A stretch of DNA of 7,171 bases. Source: Deltaproteobacteria bacterium. GTDB taxonomy: Bacteria > Desulfobacterota > Desulfobacteria > Desulfobacterales > ETH-SRB1. Each line of letters opens with the position of its first letter. Position 1 is the first letter of the stretch. The stretch lies in assembly GCA_030627405.1 (NCBI GenBank), contig DAOUSD010000075.1, positions 1 to 7,171 of the forward strand. The letters run 5' to 3'. Under the pieces are notes generated by a model. It did not search any database. It had not been told where the DNA came from and saw nothing but the letters and a program-made list of their open reading frames with translations. Below, piece after piece: positions 1 through 5,893 of this stretch. The position numbers and the translations under genes were made by a program.

Positions 1-96
1 AATAATTTCACTGTGTTATCGGTCGTCGACGTATAACTAATACGCCTTCCTCCTTCTGGCCTTGTGAAATTAATTATCTGAAAGTCTATATGTTCT

Positions 97-342
97 CTAT
101 GGAGTTTTTGAGAATATTTTTATTCTTTTGTTTAAAGGATGTGCAGAGACAGCATATCCGGCATCTTGGGCCATTTTTCTAATGCTGTATGAAGAATCAG
201 CGAAATCAAGGGGATATGGTCTTATATTATCTTCGCTTTCAACAATGTCAAATTGAATCTCTTCATCGGTAAGAATTATTACGGGTTCATTGCTGTTATT
301 TAGCTGGTCATATAAGTTTTTCCAATTTCCGGATATATTCAT
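97..342 (-). CDS. Small protein of unknown function (81 aa)
   Basis: I do not recognise this protein. It is acidic in its first half (a run rich in D and E around residues 25-40) and basic at the C-terminus (NKRIKIFSK, 71-79). There is no signal peptide, membrane segment or cysteine. Residues 51-79 read like a strand-helix-strand unit (helix SIRKMAQDAGYAV, then a strand KRIKIFSK), which faintly recalls the C-terminal half of TusA-like small folds. The CPxP motif of TusA is absent, so I do not assign that family. Reality as a gene is supported by a strong Shine-Dalgarno site (AAGGAG, 8 bases before ATG) and a good promoter about 110 bases upstream. The start ATG is at 342-340 and the stop TAG at 99-97. 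It appears to be its own transcription unit rather than a continuation of the acs cluster. Confidence 0.7.
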   Translation of the reverse strand: MNISGNWKNLYDQLNNSNEPVIILTDEEIQFDIVESEDNIRPYPLDFADSSYSIRKMAQDAGYAVSAHPLNKRIKIFSKTP

Positions 343-424
343 TAATAACTCCTTAAATTTTAATCTCTGTTTTAAAAAACTTTTGATATCGTAACATTTT
401 AGCCTTATGAAACAAACCGGCTGC

Positions 425-441
425 GCATGAGTTTTTCATGC
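425..441 (-). other. Stem-loop at the predicted 5' end of the 81-aa gene mRNA
   Basis: A perfect 6-bp stem (GCATGA / TCATGC) with a 5-base loop lies about ten bases after the -10 box at 451-456. It would therefore form almost at the 5' end of a roughly 100-base untranslated leader. A terminal hairpin like this is a known way to protect an mRNA from 5'-end-dependent decay. No U-run follows on the minus strand, so it is not an intrinsic terminator in that direction. On the plus strand it is followed by a short T-stretch (CTTTTAAT), too weak to call a terminator. The function is inferred from position only. Confidence 0.4.
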
Positions 442-450
442 TTTTAATGT

Positions 451-478
451 ATTATACCTGAAGCGGCTATATTTTCAA
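451..478 (-). promoter_or_regulatory. Sigma70-type promoter for the 81-aa gene
   Basis: On the minus strand there is a -35 box TTGAAA (478-473), a 16-base spacer and a perfect -10 box TATAAT (456-451), reading towards the gene at 342-97. The predicted RNA start near 444 gives an untranslated leader of about 100 bases, long for such a small gene. The rest of the gene-free stretch 343-507 holds this leader and the short AT-rich tail after the transporter remnant. I see no convincing terminator there. The leader also has a GATATC palindrome and an A/T-rich stretch before the Shine-Dalgarno site, but no riboswitch I recognise. Confidence 0.6.
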
Positions 479-507
479 AGCATTTATTGGCAAGCAAGAA
501 ACTTTGC

Positions 508-917
508 TCAACCCGTCATAATTAGCGCCTGAACGATAAGCCAGAGCAGTACGGGTATGGCAATGGCGTATGTTAAGCCGGTTATCAATAGTATGTCGAT
601 AATATTCAGCCACAATCCTGCTTTGCACATTTGAGGGATAGTAACGTAGCCTGCACCAAATACAATGGCATTGGGCGGTGTTGCCACCGGAAGCATGAAG
701 GCACAGCTCGCAGAAATTGCGGCAGGTACGATTAAATGAAGTAGGTGAAAGCCCATTCCATAGGCGATAGCAGCCAGTACCGGTATAAATGTGGCAGTGG
801 TTGCGGTATTGTTTGAGAGTCTGTAAGAAAAATAATTATGGCCATGGCAAAAAAAGGAGCTGTAAACAGACCGAGTAACTGAATATTTGAACGTTTATAT
901 GATATTTTTTTATCCAT
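508..917 (-). pseudogene. Truncated, frameshifted DASS-family (SLC13) anion/dicarboxylate transporter
   Basis: This is the C-terminal end of a divalent anion:sodium symporter (DASS/SLC13 family, about 450-500 residues when complete). Two reading frames must be joined. The first (from ATG at 917) gives a short lead, then LFTAPFFAMAIIIFLTD. The second gives SNNTATTATFIPVLAA, then SCAFMLPVATPPNAIVFGAG and a last hydrophobic helix ending at TGA 510-508. Joined, they match the second SNT-type substrate/sodium-binding loop and the PPNAIVFGSG-like region of the family. The frame changes near 815-822, where one base seems to be missing between the codons for D and S. About 350 N-terminal residues, including the first SNT motif, are absent. 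The ATG overlaps the DUF72 stop codon by one base (TGATG). The gene cannot make a working transporter. A base-calling error could explain the frameshift but not the missing N-terminus. Confidence 0.82.
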
Positions 918-1654
918 CAGATAATATTCGATTGTTCAAATTTTTCCTTTAAATGCATTGCATTATGAGCAGCATATCCCATCTGGTCGTTATCAAAATA
1001 AATATAGACAGCAGCCAATCGGTCTTTCCATGTTTTTATACGACCCGCCCATTTATGAAGAGAGTTCTTATCATAACACCCCTGATATGCGCTTTTGGAT
1101 GGACCGTGAAGGCGGATATAGGTGAAATCAGCCGTTATCTCCAGCGGTGATTCAAAGCCTTTGAGATCATAAATACACAAAGCGGCATTGTGTTTTGCAA
1201 GAAGCGTGTAAACTTCAGAACAGAGCCAGGATTTATCCCGGAACTCAAAGGAATATCTTAGCTCTTTCGGGAGTTCGTTTAAAAACACTTCAAGACGTTT
1301 TATATTACGCTTCCATCTGGGAGGCAATTGGAAAATAATAGGGCCGAGTTTCCGCCCAAGAGGTTTTACAGCCTCAAAGAAATATTTGACGGACTCGACC
1401 GGATTGCTGAGCTTTTTCATGTGAGTAATAAAGCGGCTTCCTTTTACCGCAAAAAGAAAACCGTCCGGTGTATGCCGGTGCCAGGCTTTAACGGTATTTT
1501 TTTCCGGCAGGCGATAAAAAGAGTTATTAATTTCGACTGTATCAAAGTGCTTAAAGTAAAATGGCAGCATTTCAGAATCTCGAATTTTAAGCGGATAAAA
1601 TGGGCCTTTCCAGTGTTTGTAATACCAGCCCGAAGTTCCTATTCTTATTTCCAT
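917..1654 (-). CDS. DUF72 (YecE-like) family protein
   Basis: A 245-residue member of the DUF72 family, close to the usual 240-260 residues and so complete. Family landmarks in order: IGTSGW (5-10) with WKGPFYP (15-21), DTVEINNSFYRLP (38-50), the FAVKGSRFITH segment (68-78), LGPIIFQLPP (103-112), YSFEFRDKSW (134-143), YIRLHG (179-184) and a late YIYFDND (217-223). The family adopts a TIM-barrel-like fold. Its biochemical activity is not established, so no function is assigned. It is probably cytosolic, with no signal peptide. It lies 28 bases downstream of acs and is probably co-transcribed. Unusually for this window, the start ATG has no Shine-Dalgarno sequence. Instead the gap carries two copies of TTTACTATA (plus-strand 1662-1670 and 1674-1682). 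Its stop codon overlaps the start of the transporter remnant. Confidence 0.93.
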   Translation of the reverse strand: MEIRIGTSGWYYKHWKGPFYPLKIRDSEMLPFYFKHFDTVEINNSFYRLPEKNTVKAWHRHTPDGFLFAVKGSRFITHMKKLSNPVESVKYFFEAVKPLGRKLGPIIFQLPPRWKRNIKRLEVFLNELPKELRYSFEFRDKSWLCSEVYTLLAKHNAALCIYDLKGFESPLEITADFTYIRLHGPSKSAYQGCYDKNSLHKWAGRIKTWKDRLAAVYIYFDNDQMGYAAHNAMHLKEKFEQSNII

Positions 1655-1682
1655 GCTATTTTTTACTATAGACTTTACTATA

Positions 1683-3623
1683 TTACAGCCTTTCTTTTAT
1701 TATGACATCAACACATGATTGGTCTGCAAGAGTGGAGAGGTCTCCCAAGTCGGCTATATCACCTGCCGCTATTTTACGTAGTATCCGCCTCATGATCTTG
1801 CCGCTCCTGGTTTTGGGCAGCGTATCCGTGAACTGAATTTTCTCAGGCGTTGCTATTGGGCCGATATCTTTTCTTACATGGGCAATCAATTTCTTTTTCA
1901 ATTCTTCTGATCTCTTCATCCCGCTTTTTAAAGAAACAAAGGCATATATCCCTTCTCCTTTTACCTCATGGGGATAGCCGACAACCGCTGCCTCCGTCAC
2001 ACTGTGGTTTGCATCAATGGCACTTTCAATTTCTGCTGTACCCAGGCGATGGCCGGAGACATTAATGACATCATCCACGCGTCCCATTAACCAGTAGTAG
2101 CCGTCCTTGTCTTTTTTTGCTCCATCGCCGGTGAAGTACATGCCCGGAAATTGGCTGAAATATGTGTTTTTGAATCGCTCTGGTTCACCGTAAACGCCCT
2201 GCATCATGCCGGGCCAGGGTTTAGTCATGACCAGGTAGCCAGTCTCGTTAAGGCGCGCTTTCTTGCCGTTTTCTTTAATGATAAGCGGGGCTGCACCGGG
2301 AAAAGGAACCCCGGCCGATGCAGGCTTCGCGGGTATTGCCCCAGGTATAGGGGCTATTAGTACTCCACCGGTCTCAGTCTGCCACCATGTATCAACTATA
2401 GGGCATTTCCCTTGTCCTATGTTTTTATGATACCAGTGCCAGGCTTCGGGATTAATGACCTCGCCAACGCTTCCAAGCAGCCTTAAACTGTTGAGATCAT
2501 AACGTTTGGGCCATTTTTCACCATATTTGGACAACGTACGGATAACTGTCGGGGCGGTATAAAAAATGGATACCTTAAATTTTTCTATAATTTCCCAGAA
2601 CTTGCCGGGATCGGGATAGGTGGGAACTCCCTCGAACATTATTGATGTGGCGCCGGCCGAAAGGGGGCCGTAAACAGTATAGCTGTGTCCGGTAATCCAC
2701 CCAATATCTGCTGTGCACCAGAAGGTGTCTTCATCTCTCGCATCAAATACCCATTTAAAAGTCTGATTGACATAGAGAAGATATCCTCCTGTCGAGTGCA
2801 GTACCCCCTTTGGTTTGCCTGTTGAACCGCTGGTATAAAGAATAAAAAGTGGATCAATAGCGTCCATGACAGCCGGTTTACAGGAGTTTTTTATATCCGG
2901 AGCGTTCATTTCTTCGTGCCACCATGAATCACGTTTCTTTTTAAAGGTTATTTCTGTATTGGTTCGGCGTACTATAATACACTTTTTAACCTCGGGACAA
3001 TTTTTAAGGGCTTTGTCGGCATTTTGTTTTAGAGGTATGATTTTTCCGCCGCGAAATCCGCACTCTGCTGTGATCAGCATTGAGGCACCGCAATCTTTGA
3101 TTCTGTTCATCAAAGATTGCGCACTGAAACCTCCGAAGACAACACTGTGAATAGCGCCTATGCGCGCACAGGCGAGCATTGCAATTGCAAGTTCAGGAAT
3201 CATTGGAAGATACATGCTAACTCTGTCTCCCTTTTTGATCCCATTTTTTCTTAATACATTTGCAAATCTGGAAACCTCGGTATGAAGCATCTGATAAGTA
3301 TAAATTTTACTTTCATTCGAATTCTCACCTATCCAGATCAAGGCAGCCTTGTTTTTTCTCCATGAATAGAGATGTCGATCAAGGCAGTTATAGGATACAT
3401 TAATTTTTCCACCTTCGAACCACTTTACGTATGCTTCGGTAAAATCATACTCAAGCACGTTTTCCCATTTTTTGAACCAGTGGAGCTCCATGGCTCTTTC
3501 CGCCCAGAAATCCCGTGGATCGTTAATTGAGTGTTTGTAAATTTCTTTATATTGCCTAAAGCTTTTAATTGCCGCCTTTTTCTGGAACTCCCTGGGTGGA
3601 AAGTACTTTTTGCAGTCCTTCAT
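1683..3623 (-). CDS. acs: Acetyl-CoA synthetase, AMP-forming
   Basis: Makes acetyl-CoA from acetate, ATP and CoA through acetyl-AMP (EC 6.2.1.1) in the cytosol. It is full length at 646 residues (enteric Acs is 652). The N-terminal domain is typical (NDPRDFW, 34-40). The phosphate-binding loop YTSGSTGKPKG is at 263-273, and TWWQTETGG at 412-420 includes the tryptophan that limits the acyl pocket to acetate (W414, the same number as in Salmonella Acs). YFTGD is at 496-500, the hinge region GRVDDVINVSGHRLGTAEIE at 514-533, and the C-terminal PKTRSGKIMRR at 603-613 carries catalytic K609. In other bacteria this lysine is acetylated to switch the enzyme off. No key residue is missing. The start is supported by GGAGG seven bases before ATG, lying just after the stop of the preceding gene (12-base gap), which suggests translational coupling. 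Related propionyl-CoA synthetases are an alternative but the motifs favour Acs. Confidence 0.96.
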   Translation of the reverse strand: MKDCKKYFPPREFQKKAAIKSFRQYKEIYKHSINDPRDFWAERAMELHWFKKWENVLEYDFTEAYVKWFEGGKINVSYNCLDRHLYSWRKNKAALIWIGENSNESKIYTYQMLHTEVSRFANVLRKNGIKKGDRVSMYLPMIPELAIAMLACARIGAIHSVVFGGFSAQSLMNRIKDCGASMLITAECGFRGGKIIPLKQNADKALKNCPEVKKCIIVRRTNTEITFKKKRDSWWHEEMNAPDIKNSCKPAVMDAIDPLFILYTSGSTGKPKGVLHSTGGYLLYVNQTFKWVFDARDEDTFWCTADIGWITGHSYTVYGPLSAGATSIMFEGVPTYPDPGKFWEIIEKFKVSIFYTAPTVIRTLSKYGEKWPKRYDLNSLRLLGSVGEVINPEAWHWYHKNIGQGKCPIVDTWWQTETGGVLIAPIPGAIPAKPASAGVPFPGAAPLIIKENGKKARLNETGYLVMTKPWPGMMQGVYGEPERFKNTYFSQFPGMYFTGDGAKKDKDGYYWLMGRVDDVINVSGHRLGTAEIESAIDANHSVTEAAVVGYPHEVKGEGIYAFVSLKSGMKRSEELKKKLIAHVRKDIGPIATPEKIQFTDTLPKTRSGKIMRRILRKIAAGDIADLGDLSTLADQSCVDVIIKERL

Positions 3624-3635
3624 CTTCGCCTCCGG

Positions 3636-4355
3636 TTATTGCTTTATAATCGTTTTCATCTTGTTACTGCACCGGTCATATACAGAATTTGCCAGAGATT
3701 TTATCTGCTTCTGAACATCAGTTAGTTCGGGAAGACTTGGAGGGGGTATGAGGTTGAATTGTTTTATGCCGACAGGTTTAAAACGCAGGGTTTTTTCAAT
3801 AGAGGCTATTTCTTCGGGTGCAAAATTATCGCCCATAAAATGTTTTTTTGTAATTTCTTCAAGATCCATGCCTTTCAGGAAGTTCAGGATAGTAAGAATG
3901 TCGTGGTTATCCTCAAACTTTTTCAGGTTGAGATTTACCGCTTCACATTCTTCAAGAAGATTCCTGTAAGCTTCAAGGTACTTGTTATTCCAAGTGCATA
4001 GCCTCTTATATGATTCCAGAAAAAGTTTTTTAAATTTTGAACGATCGGTTAGGCCGTGAACCTTAATAAACCGTACATCTTTGCGGTATTTCGGATCATC
4101 AGCTATCCGGTCATTAAAAGGGGCTTCTTTCAATCCAAGTAGAAACACAAACTCATTGATGAATTCAGGCTTTGGAAGTAAGTTATACATTCGTGCAAAG
4201 CGTTTGAAGAGCATTTCCTGAAGCTGAGCGGCATGATCAGCCAGTTCCTTAACATAGGTGATCTGTTCTTCTATCAACCGTCGTTCATATAAATAATTAT
4301 TAATAACCTCTTTTTTGACCTCATGGGTCATGGCGGAGATTAAATCGTCCTGCAT
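3636..4355 (-). CDS. Protein of unknown function between pocR-like gene and acs (239 aa)
   Basis: I do not recognise this family. The protein is charged, almost wholly helical in appearance and without signal peptide or transmembrane segments. Residues 1-55 (EVKKEVINNYLYERRLIEEQ, then TYVKELADHAAQLQEMLFKR) look like a long amphipathic helix or coiled coil. Residues 105-170 give more charged helices (FKKLFLESYKRL, LEAYRNLLEECEAVNLNLKK, DILTILNFLKGMDLEEITKK). A proline-rich linker (LIPPPSLPEL, 202-211) precedes a final helix. There are three cysteines (120, 137, 229) but no clustered metal site. The start has a GAGGTAA site four bases before ATG, overlapping the TGA of the upstream PocR-like gene. 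It is squeezed between a PocR-like sensor and acs with gaps of 9 and 12 bases, so a role linked to signal relay or control of Acs is possible, but nothing in the sequence shows it. Confidence 0.9.
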   Translation of the reverse strand: MQDDLISAMTHEVKKEVINNYLYERRLIEEQITYVKELADHAAQLQEMLFKRFARMYNLLPKPEFINEFVFLLGLKEAPFNDRIADDPKYRKDVRFIKVHGLTDRSKFKKLFLESYKRLCTWNNKYLEAYRNLLEECEAVNLNLKKFEDNHDILTILNFLKGMDLEEITKKHFMGDNFAPEEIASIEKTLRFKPVGIKQFNLIPPPSLPELTDVQKQIKSLANSVYDRCSNKMKTIIKQ

Positions 4356-4364
4356 AGTCTTACC

Positions 4365-4856
4365 TCAAGATGTAAGTTCATTTATCCTATTTTGTACAAA
4401 TTCAACTGCTGCTTCCAGTTTGTCTACAGAGCTTGTTTTTACAGTTTCCATAAGTTTTTTTACTTGTTCTTCTTCTATATGCAGGAGCTTTGAAATATAA
4501 AAATCGTCCAGTTCTCCACCCTCAATAAAAACACCGCATCCGCCCGCAGTGCCCAGAAACTCTTCATTGACAAATATAGGTATTACAAACTTGGTAAAGC
4601 CGACATCACACTTTTTAATCACCGCTTTTTGCGTGGCGCGTGCGGTTTCGGCCATGGATAGCTGTGCAGACGAACAAACTACCCGGCTATCGTCACTTCC
4701 CTTTATAGCCGGACAAATCTTGTTGGCCCATCCTGCCGGTGGATGAACCACGACTCCGTCTCTATCTACAATGCCTCCGTTAAATCCGAATTTATCATAA
4801 ATTTCCTGAGCGAGTCGCTGCCATACCTCGACTGGTGCGATATCTATAAGTTTCAT
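4365..4856 (-). CDS. Stand-alone PocR-domain sensor protein, acs-linked
   Basis: A 163-residue protein made almost only of a PocR-type ligand-binding domain, the sensory module first described in the 1,2-propanediol regulator PocR and predicted to bind small organic molecules. Visible landmarks: WANKICPAIK (43-52), VVCSSAQ (59-65), KKCDVGFTKFVIPIFVNEEFLG (81-102, with the CxxG and a PIF-NEEFLG strand pair) and GGCGVF (105-110). This places cysteines at 48, 61, 83 and 107. There is no DNA-binding, kinase or cyclase domain, so the output must pass to another protein. The C-terminal helix (EAAVEFVQNRINEL) may serve for dimerisation. The start has an AGGGGGG site five bases before ATG. It is the first gene of the acs cluster, about 65 bases after a strong promoter. 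It is a paralogue of the next gene upstream (4966-5499). Confidence 0.88.
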   Translation of the reverse strand: MKLIDIAPVEVWQRLAQEIYDKFGFNGGIVDRDGVVVHPPAGWANKICPAIKGSDDSRVVCSSAQLSMAETARATQKAVIKKCDVGFTKFVIPIFVNEEFLGTAGGCGVFIEGGELDDFYISKLLHIEEEQVKKLMETVKTSSVDKLEAAVEFVQNRINELTS

Positions 4857-4925
4857 TGTTGCCCCCCTGATAAGTAGTGTTTTTCAGATAAATTTTAAAC
4901 CCACATTTATTCTTAACATGGGCCA

Positions 4926-4953
4926 ATTGTATGGGTCAAGGAAGTTTTGTCAA
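4926..4953 (-). promoter_or_regulatory. Sigma70-type promoter for the pocR-like/acs cluster
   Basis: On the minus strand: a perfect -35 box TTGACA (4953-4948), a 16-base spacer and a -10 box TACAAT (4931-4926, one mismatch to consensus). Transcription would begin near 4919 and reach the first cluster gene (ATG at 4856) after a leader of about 63 bases. The box sits in the 109-base gap after the stop of the first PocR-like gene, so the two paralogues can be expressed separately. I see no strong terminator in the gap, so read-through from the upstream gene is also possible. Confidence 0.62.
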
Positions 4954-4965
4954 AACACCCTGGCG

Positions 4966-5499
4966 CTATGCGGTTAATGATACTGAATGTTGTTTGTTTA
5001 CATAATTTCTGACAAACCGGTTAATCCGGTCCCAGGTATAATCTGTTATGGCTTGAGCCTCTTCTCCTGAAATTGTTTTGATGTCATCTGAAAGGCTTTC
5101 TATCTTATTTTCATCAATACCGGTTATTTTGTTTATAAGAAAAGAGTCAACTTCTCCTTCTTCAATTAAAAGTCCGCAGCCTCCAACTGTTCCGATAAAT
5201 TCGTCGCCGATAAATATGGGGGCGGCTATTTTAATCATGCCAGCGTCACATTCTTCTATAATGGGCTCACCGGTCAGCTTTGCCTGAGAACCCAAGTTCA
5301 TATTTGCAGTAGCACAAATAAAGCTTATTCCCTTGTCATTTGCCTTAATAGCAGGACAAAGCCTGTTCGCCCAGTTTGTATTATCGGTTATTCTGATTCC
5401 ATTGATGTCGTAAACATTAGCATTGAGGCCGGATCTTCTGTGTATTTCATTTTCAAATTCAACCCATTTTTCAAGAGGCAGTATGTTTGTAAAATCCAT
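4966..5499 (-). CDS. Stand-alone PocR-domain sensor protein
   Basis: A 177-residue single-domain protein of the PocR ligand-binding type and a clear paralogue of its downstream neighbour. Aligned blocks are WANRLCPAIK (43-52), FICATANMN (60-68), EECDAGMIKIAAPIFIGDEFIG (82-103) and GGCGLLIEEGEVDSFLINK (106-124). All four cysteines (48, 62, 84, 108) line up with those of the neighbour, and ECDAG is close to the CHAG-like core of the family. No output domain is attached and there is no signal peptide. The protein ends with an extra tail of about 12 residues (VNKQHSVSLTA). The start ATG has an AAGGAG site eight bases upstream. The 14 bases up to and including ATG are identical to those of the 81-residue protein gene at 342. 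A weak -10-like TACAAT (5540-5535) at the edge of the repeat element could serve as promoter, but its -35 match is poor. Confidence 0.88.
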   Translation of the reverse strand: MDFTNILPLEKWVEFENEIHRRSGLNANVYDINGIRITDNTNWANRLCPAIKANDKGISFICATANMNLGSQAKLTGEPIIEECDAGMIKIAAPIFIGDEFIGTVGGCGLLIEEGEVDSFLINKITGIDENKIESLSDDIKTISGEEAQAITDYTWDRINRFVRNYVNKQHSVSLTA

Positions 5500-5538
5500 T
5501 AATAACTCCTTTTAAGTAGTTTCTTAACTCCATTATTG

Positions 5539-5706
5539 TAACCGTTCACGGTTGTCGGTTCACAGTTAACTGTTCACAGTTTTTTTTAATCTCTATTGGT
5601 GAAACTCCTCGAAGCTTGCTTCGATAAAATGGGGTATCCTTGTCAGCCTCCGGCTAATATGTTTTGGATCAACCGTTAACTGTAAACTGCTAACCGTGAA
5701 CGGTTA
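5539..5706. repeat. 168-bp element with inverted arms of degenerate 7-bp repeats
   Basis: The ends are a perfect 15-bp inverted repeat (5539-5553 with 5692-5706), and the match continues with mismatches to about 38 bp per arm. Each arm is a degenerate tandem of heptamers of the form NGTTNAC. In the left arm the units start at 5543, 5550, 5557, 5564, 5571 and 5578. In the right arm, read on the other strand, five units cover 5702-5668. Every second unit is GTTCAC(G/A)GTT-like, giving an exact 14-base spacing. The 90-base centre contains a perfect 7-bp palindrome with a 2-base loop (5609-5624, TCGAAGC/GCTTCGA) and a small hairpin AGCC-TCC-GGCT (5645-5655). ATTATTG occurs just outside both ends (5532-5538 and 5710-5716), possibly a target duplication, though three extra bases intervene on the right. 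There is no ORF inside. A MITE-like element, an intergenic structured repeat or an operator array are all possible. Confidence 0.75.
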
Positions 5707-5893
5707 CTTATTATTGAGGCCAAAGCTTGCTGCATCAAGATCTCGGCACATTTCTTCGCAAAAGATAGCTCAACTTAGATTTATCCCAAATTTAGTGATT
5801 GTTGAGTTTACCGGAGATGCAAGGCGAAATCGTCAATCAAGGAGGGTTTTAACTTGCGGCATTTTTTATATATTTTGGCACAATTTTAAACGC
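5707..5893. other. Gene-free stretch between the repeat element and the OleD-like gene
   Basis: This 187-base piece completes the gap between the two genes. I find no convincing gene, terminator hairpin with a T-run, or promoter with both boxes on either strand. AAGCTTGCT at 5723-5731 repeats a 9-mer from the centre of the neighbouring element (5612-5620). A strong Shine-Dalgarno-like AAGGAGGG on the plus strand (5839-5846) is followed only by a ten-codon frame from TTG, so it is not treated as a gene start. Confidence 0.5.

Noticed and set aside
4..71. 8-bp inverted repeat AATTTCAC (4-11) / GTGAAATT (64-71) and a 5-bp stem at 30-44 downstream of the 81-aa gene.
   Set aside because: The arms are 52 bases apart, the inner stem is short and no T-run follows, so it does not qualify as a terminator or riboswitch.
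1..96. A protein-like frame on the minus strand after the 81-aa gene (reads ...INFTRPEGGRRISYTS...) with a Shine-Dalgarno-like AAGGAGGA.
   Set aside because: There is no ATG, GTG or TTG in a sensible position: the frame is closed by stops inside the 81-aa gene and no start follows the ribosome-like site. It could only be coding through a frameshift from the 81-aa gene, for which I see no slippery site.
3636..4001. Plus-strand open frames opposite the 239-aa gene and acs.
   Set aside because: They are antisense shadows of well-supported minus-strand genes, with no ribosome sites or recognisable domains.
5876..5892. TTGGCAC on the plus strand resembling a sigma54 -24 element.
   Set aside because: No TTGC-type -12 element lies at the required spacing and no plus-strand gene follows.
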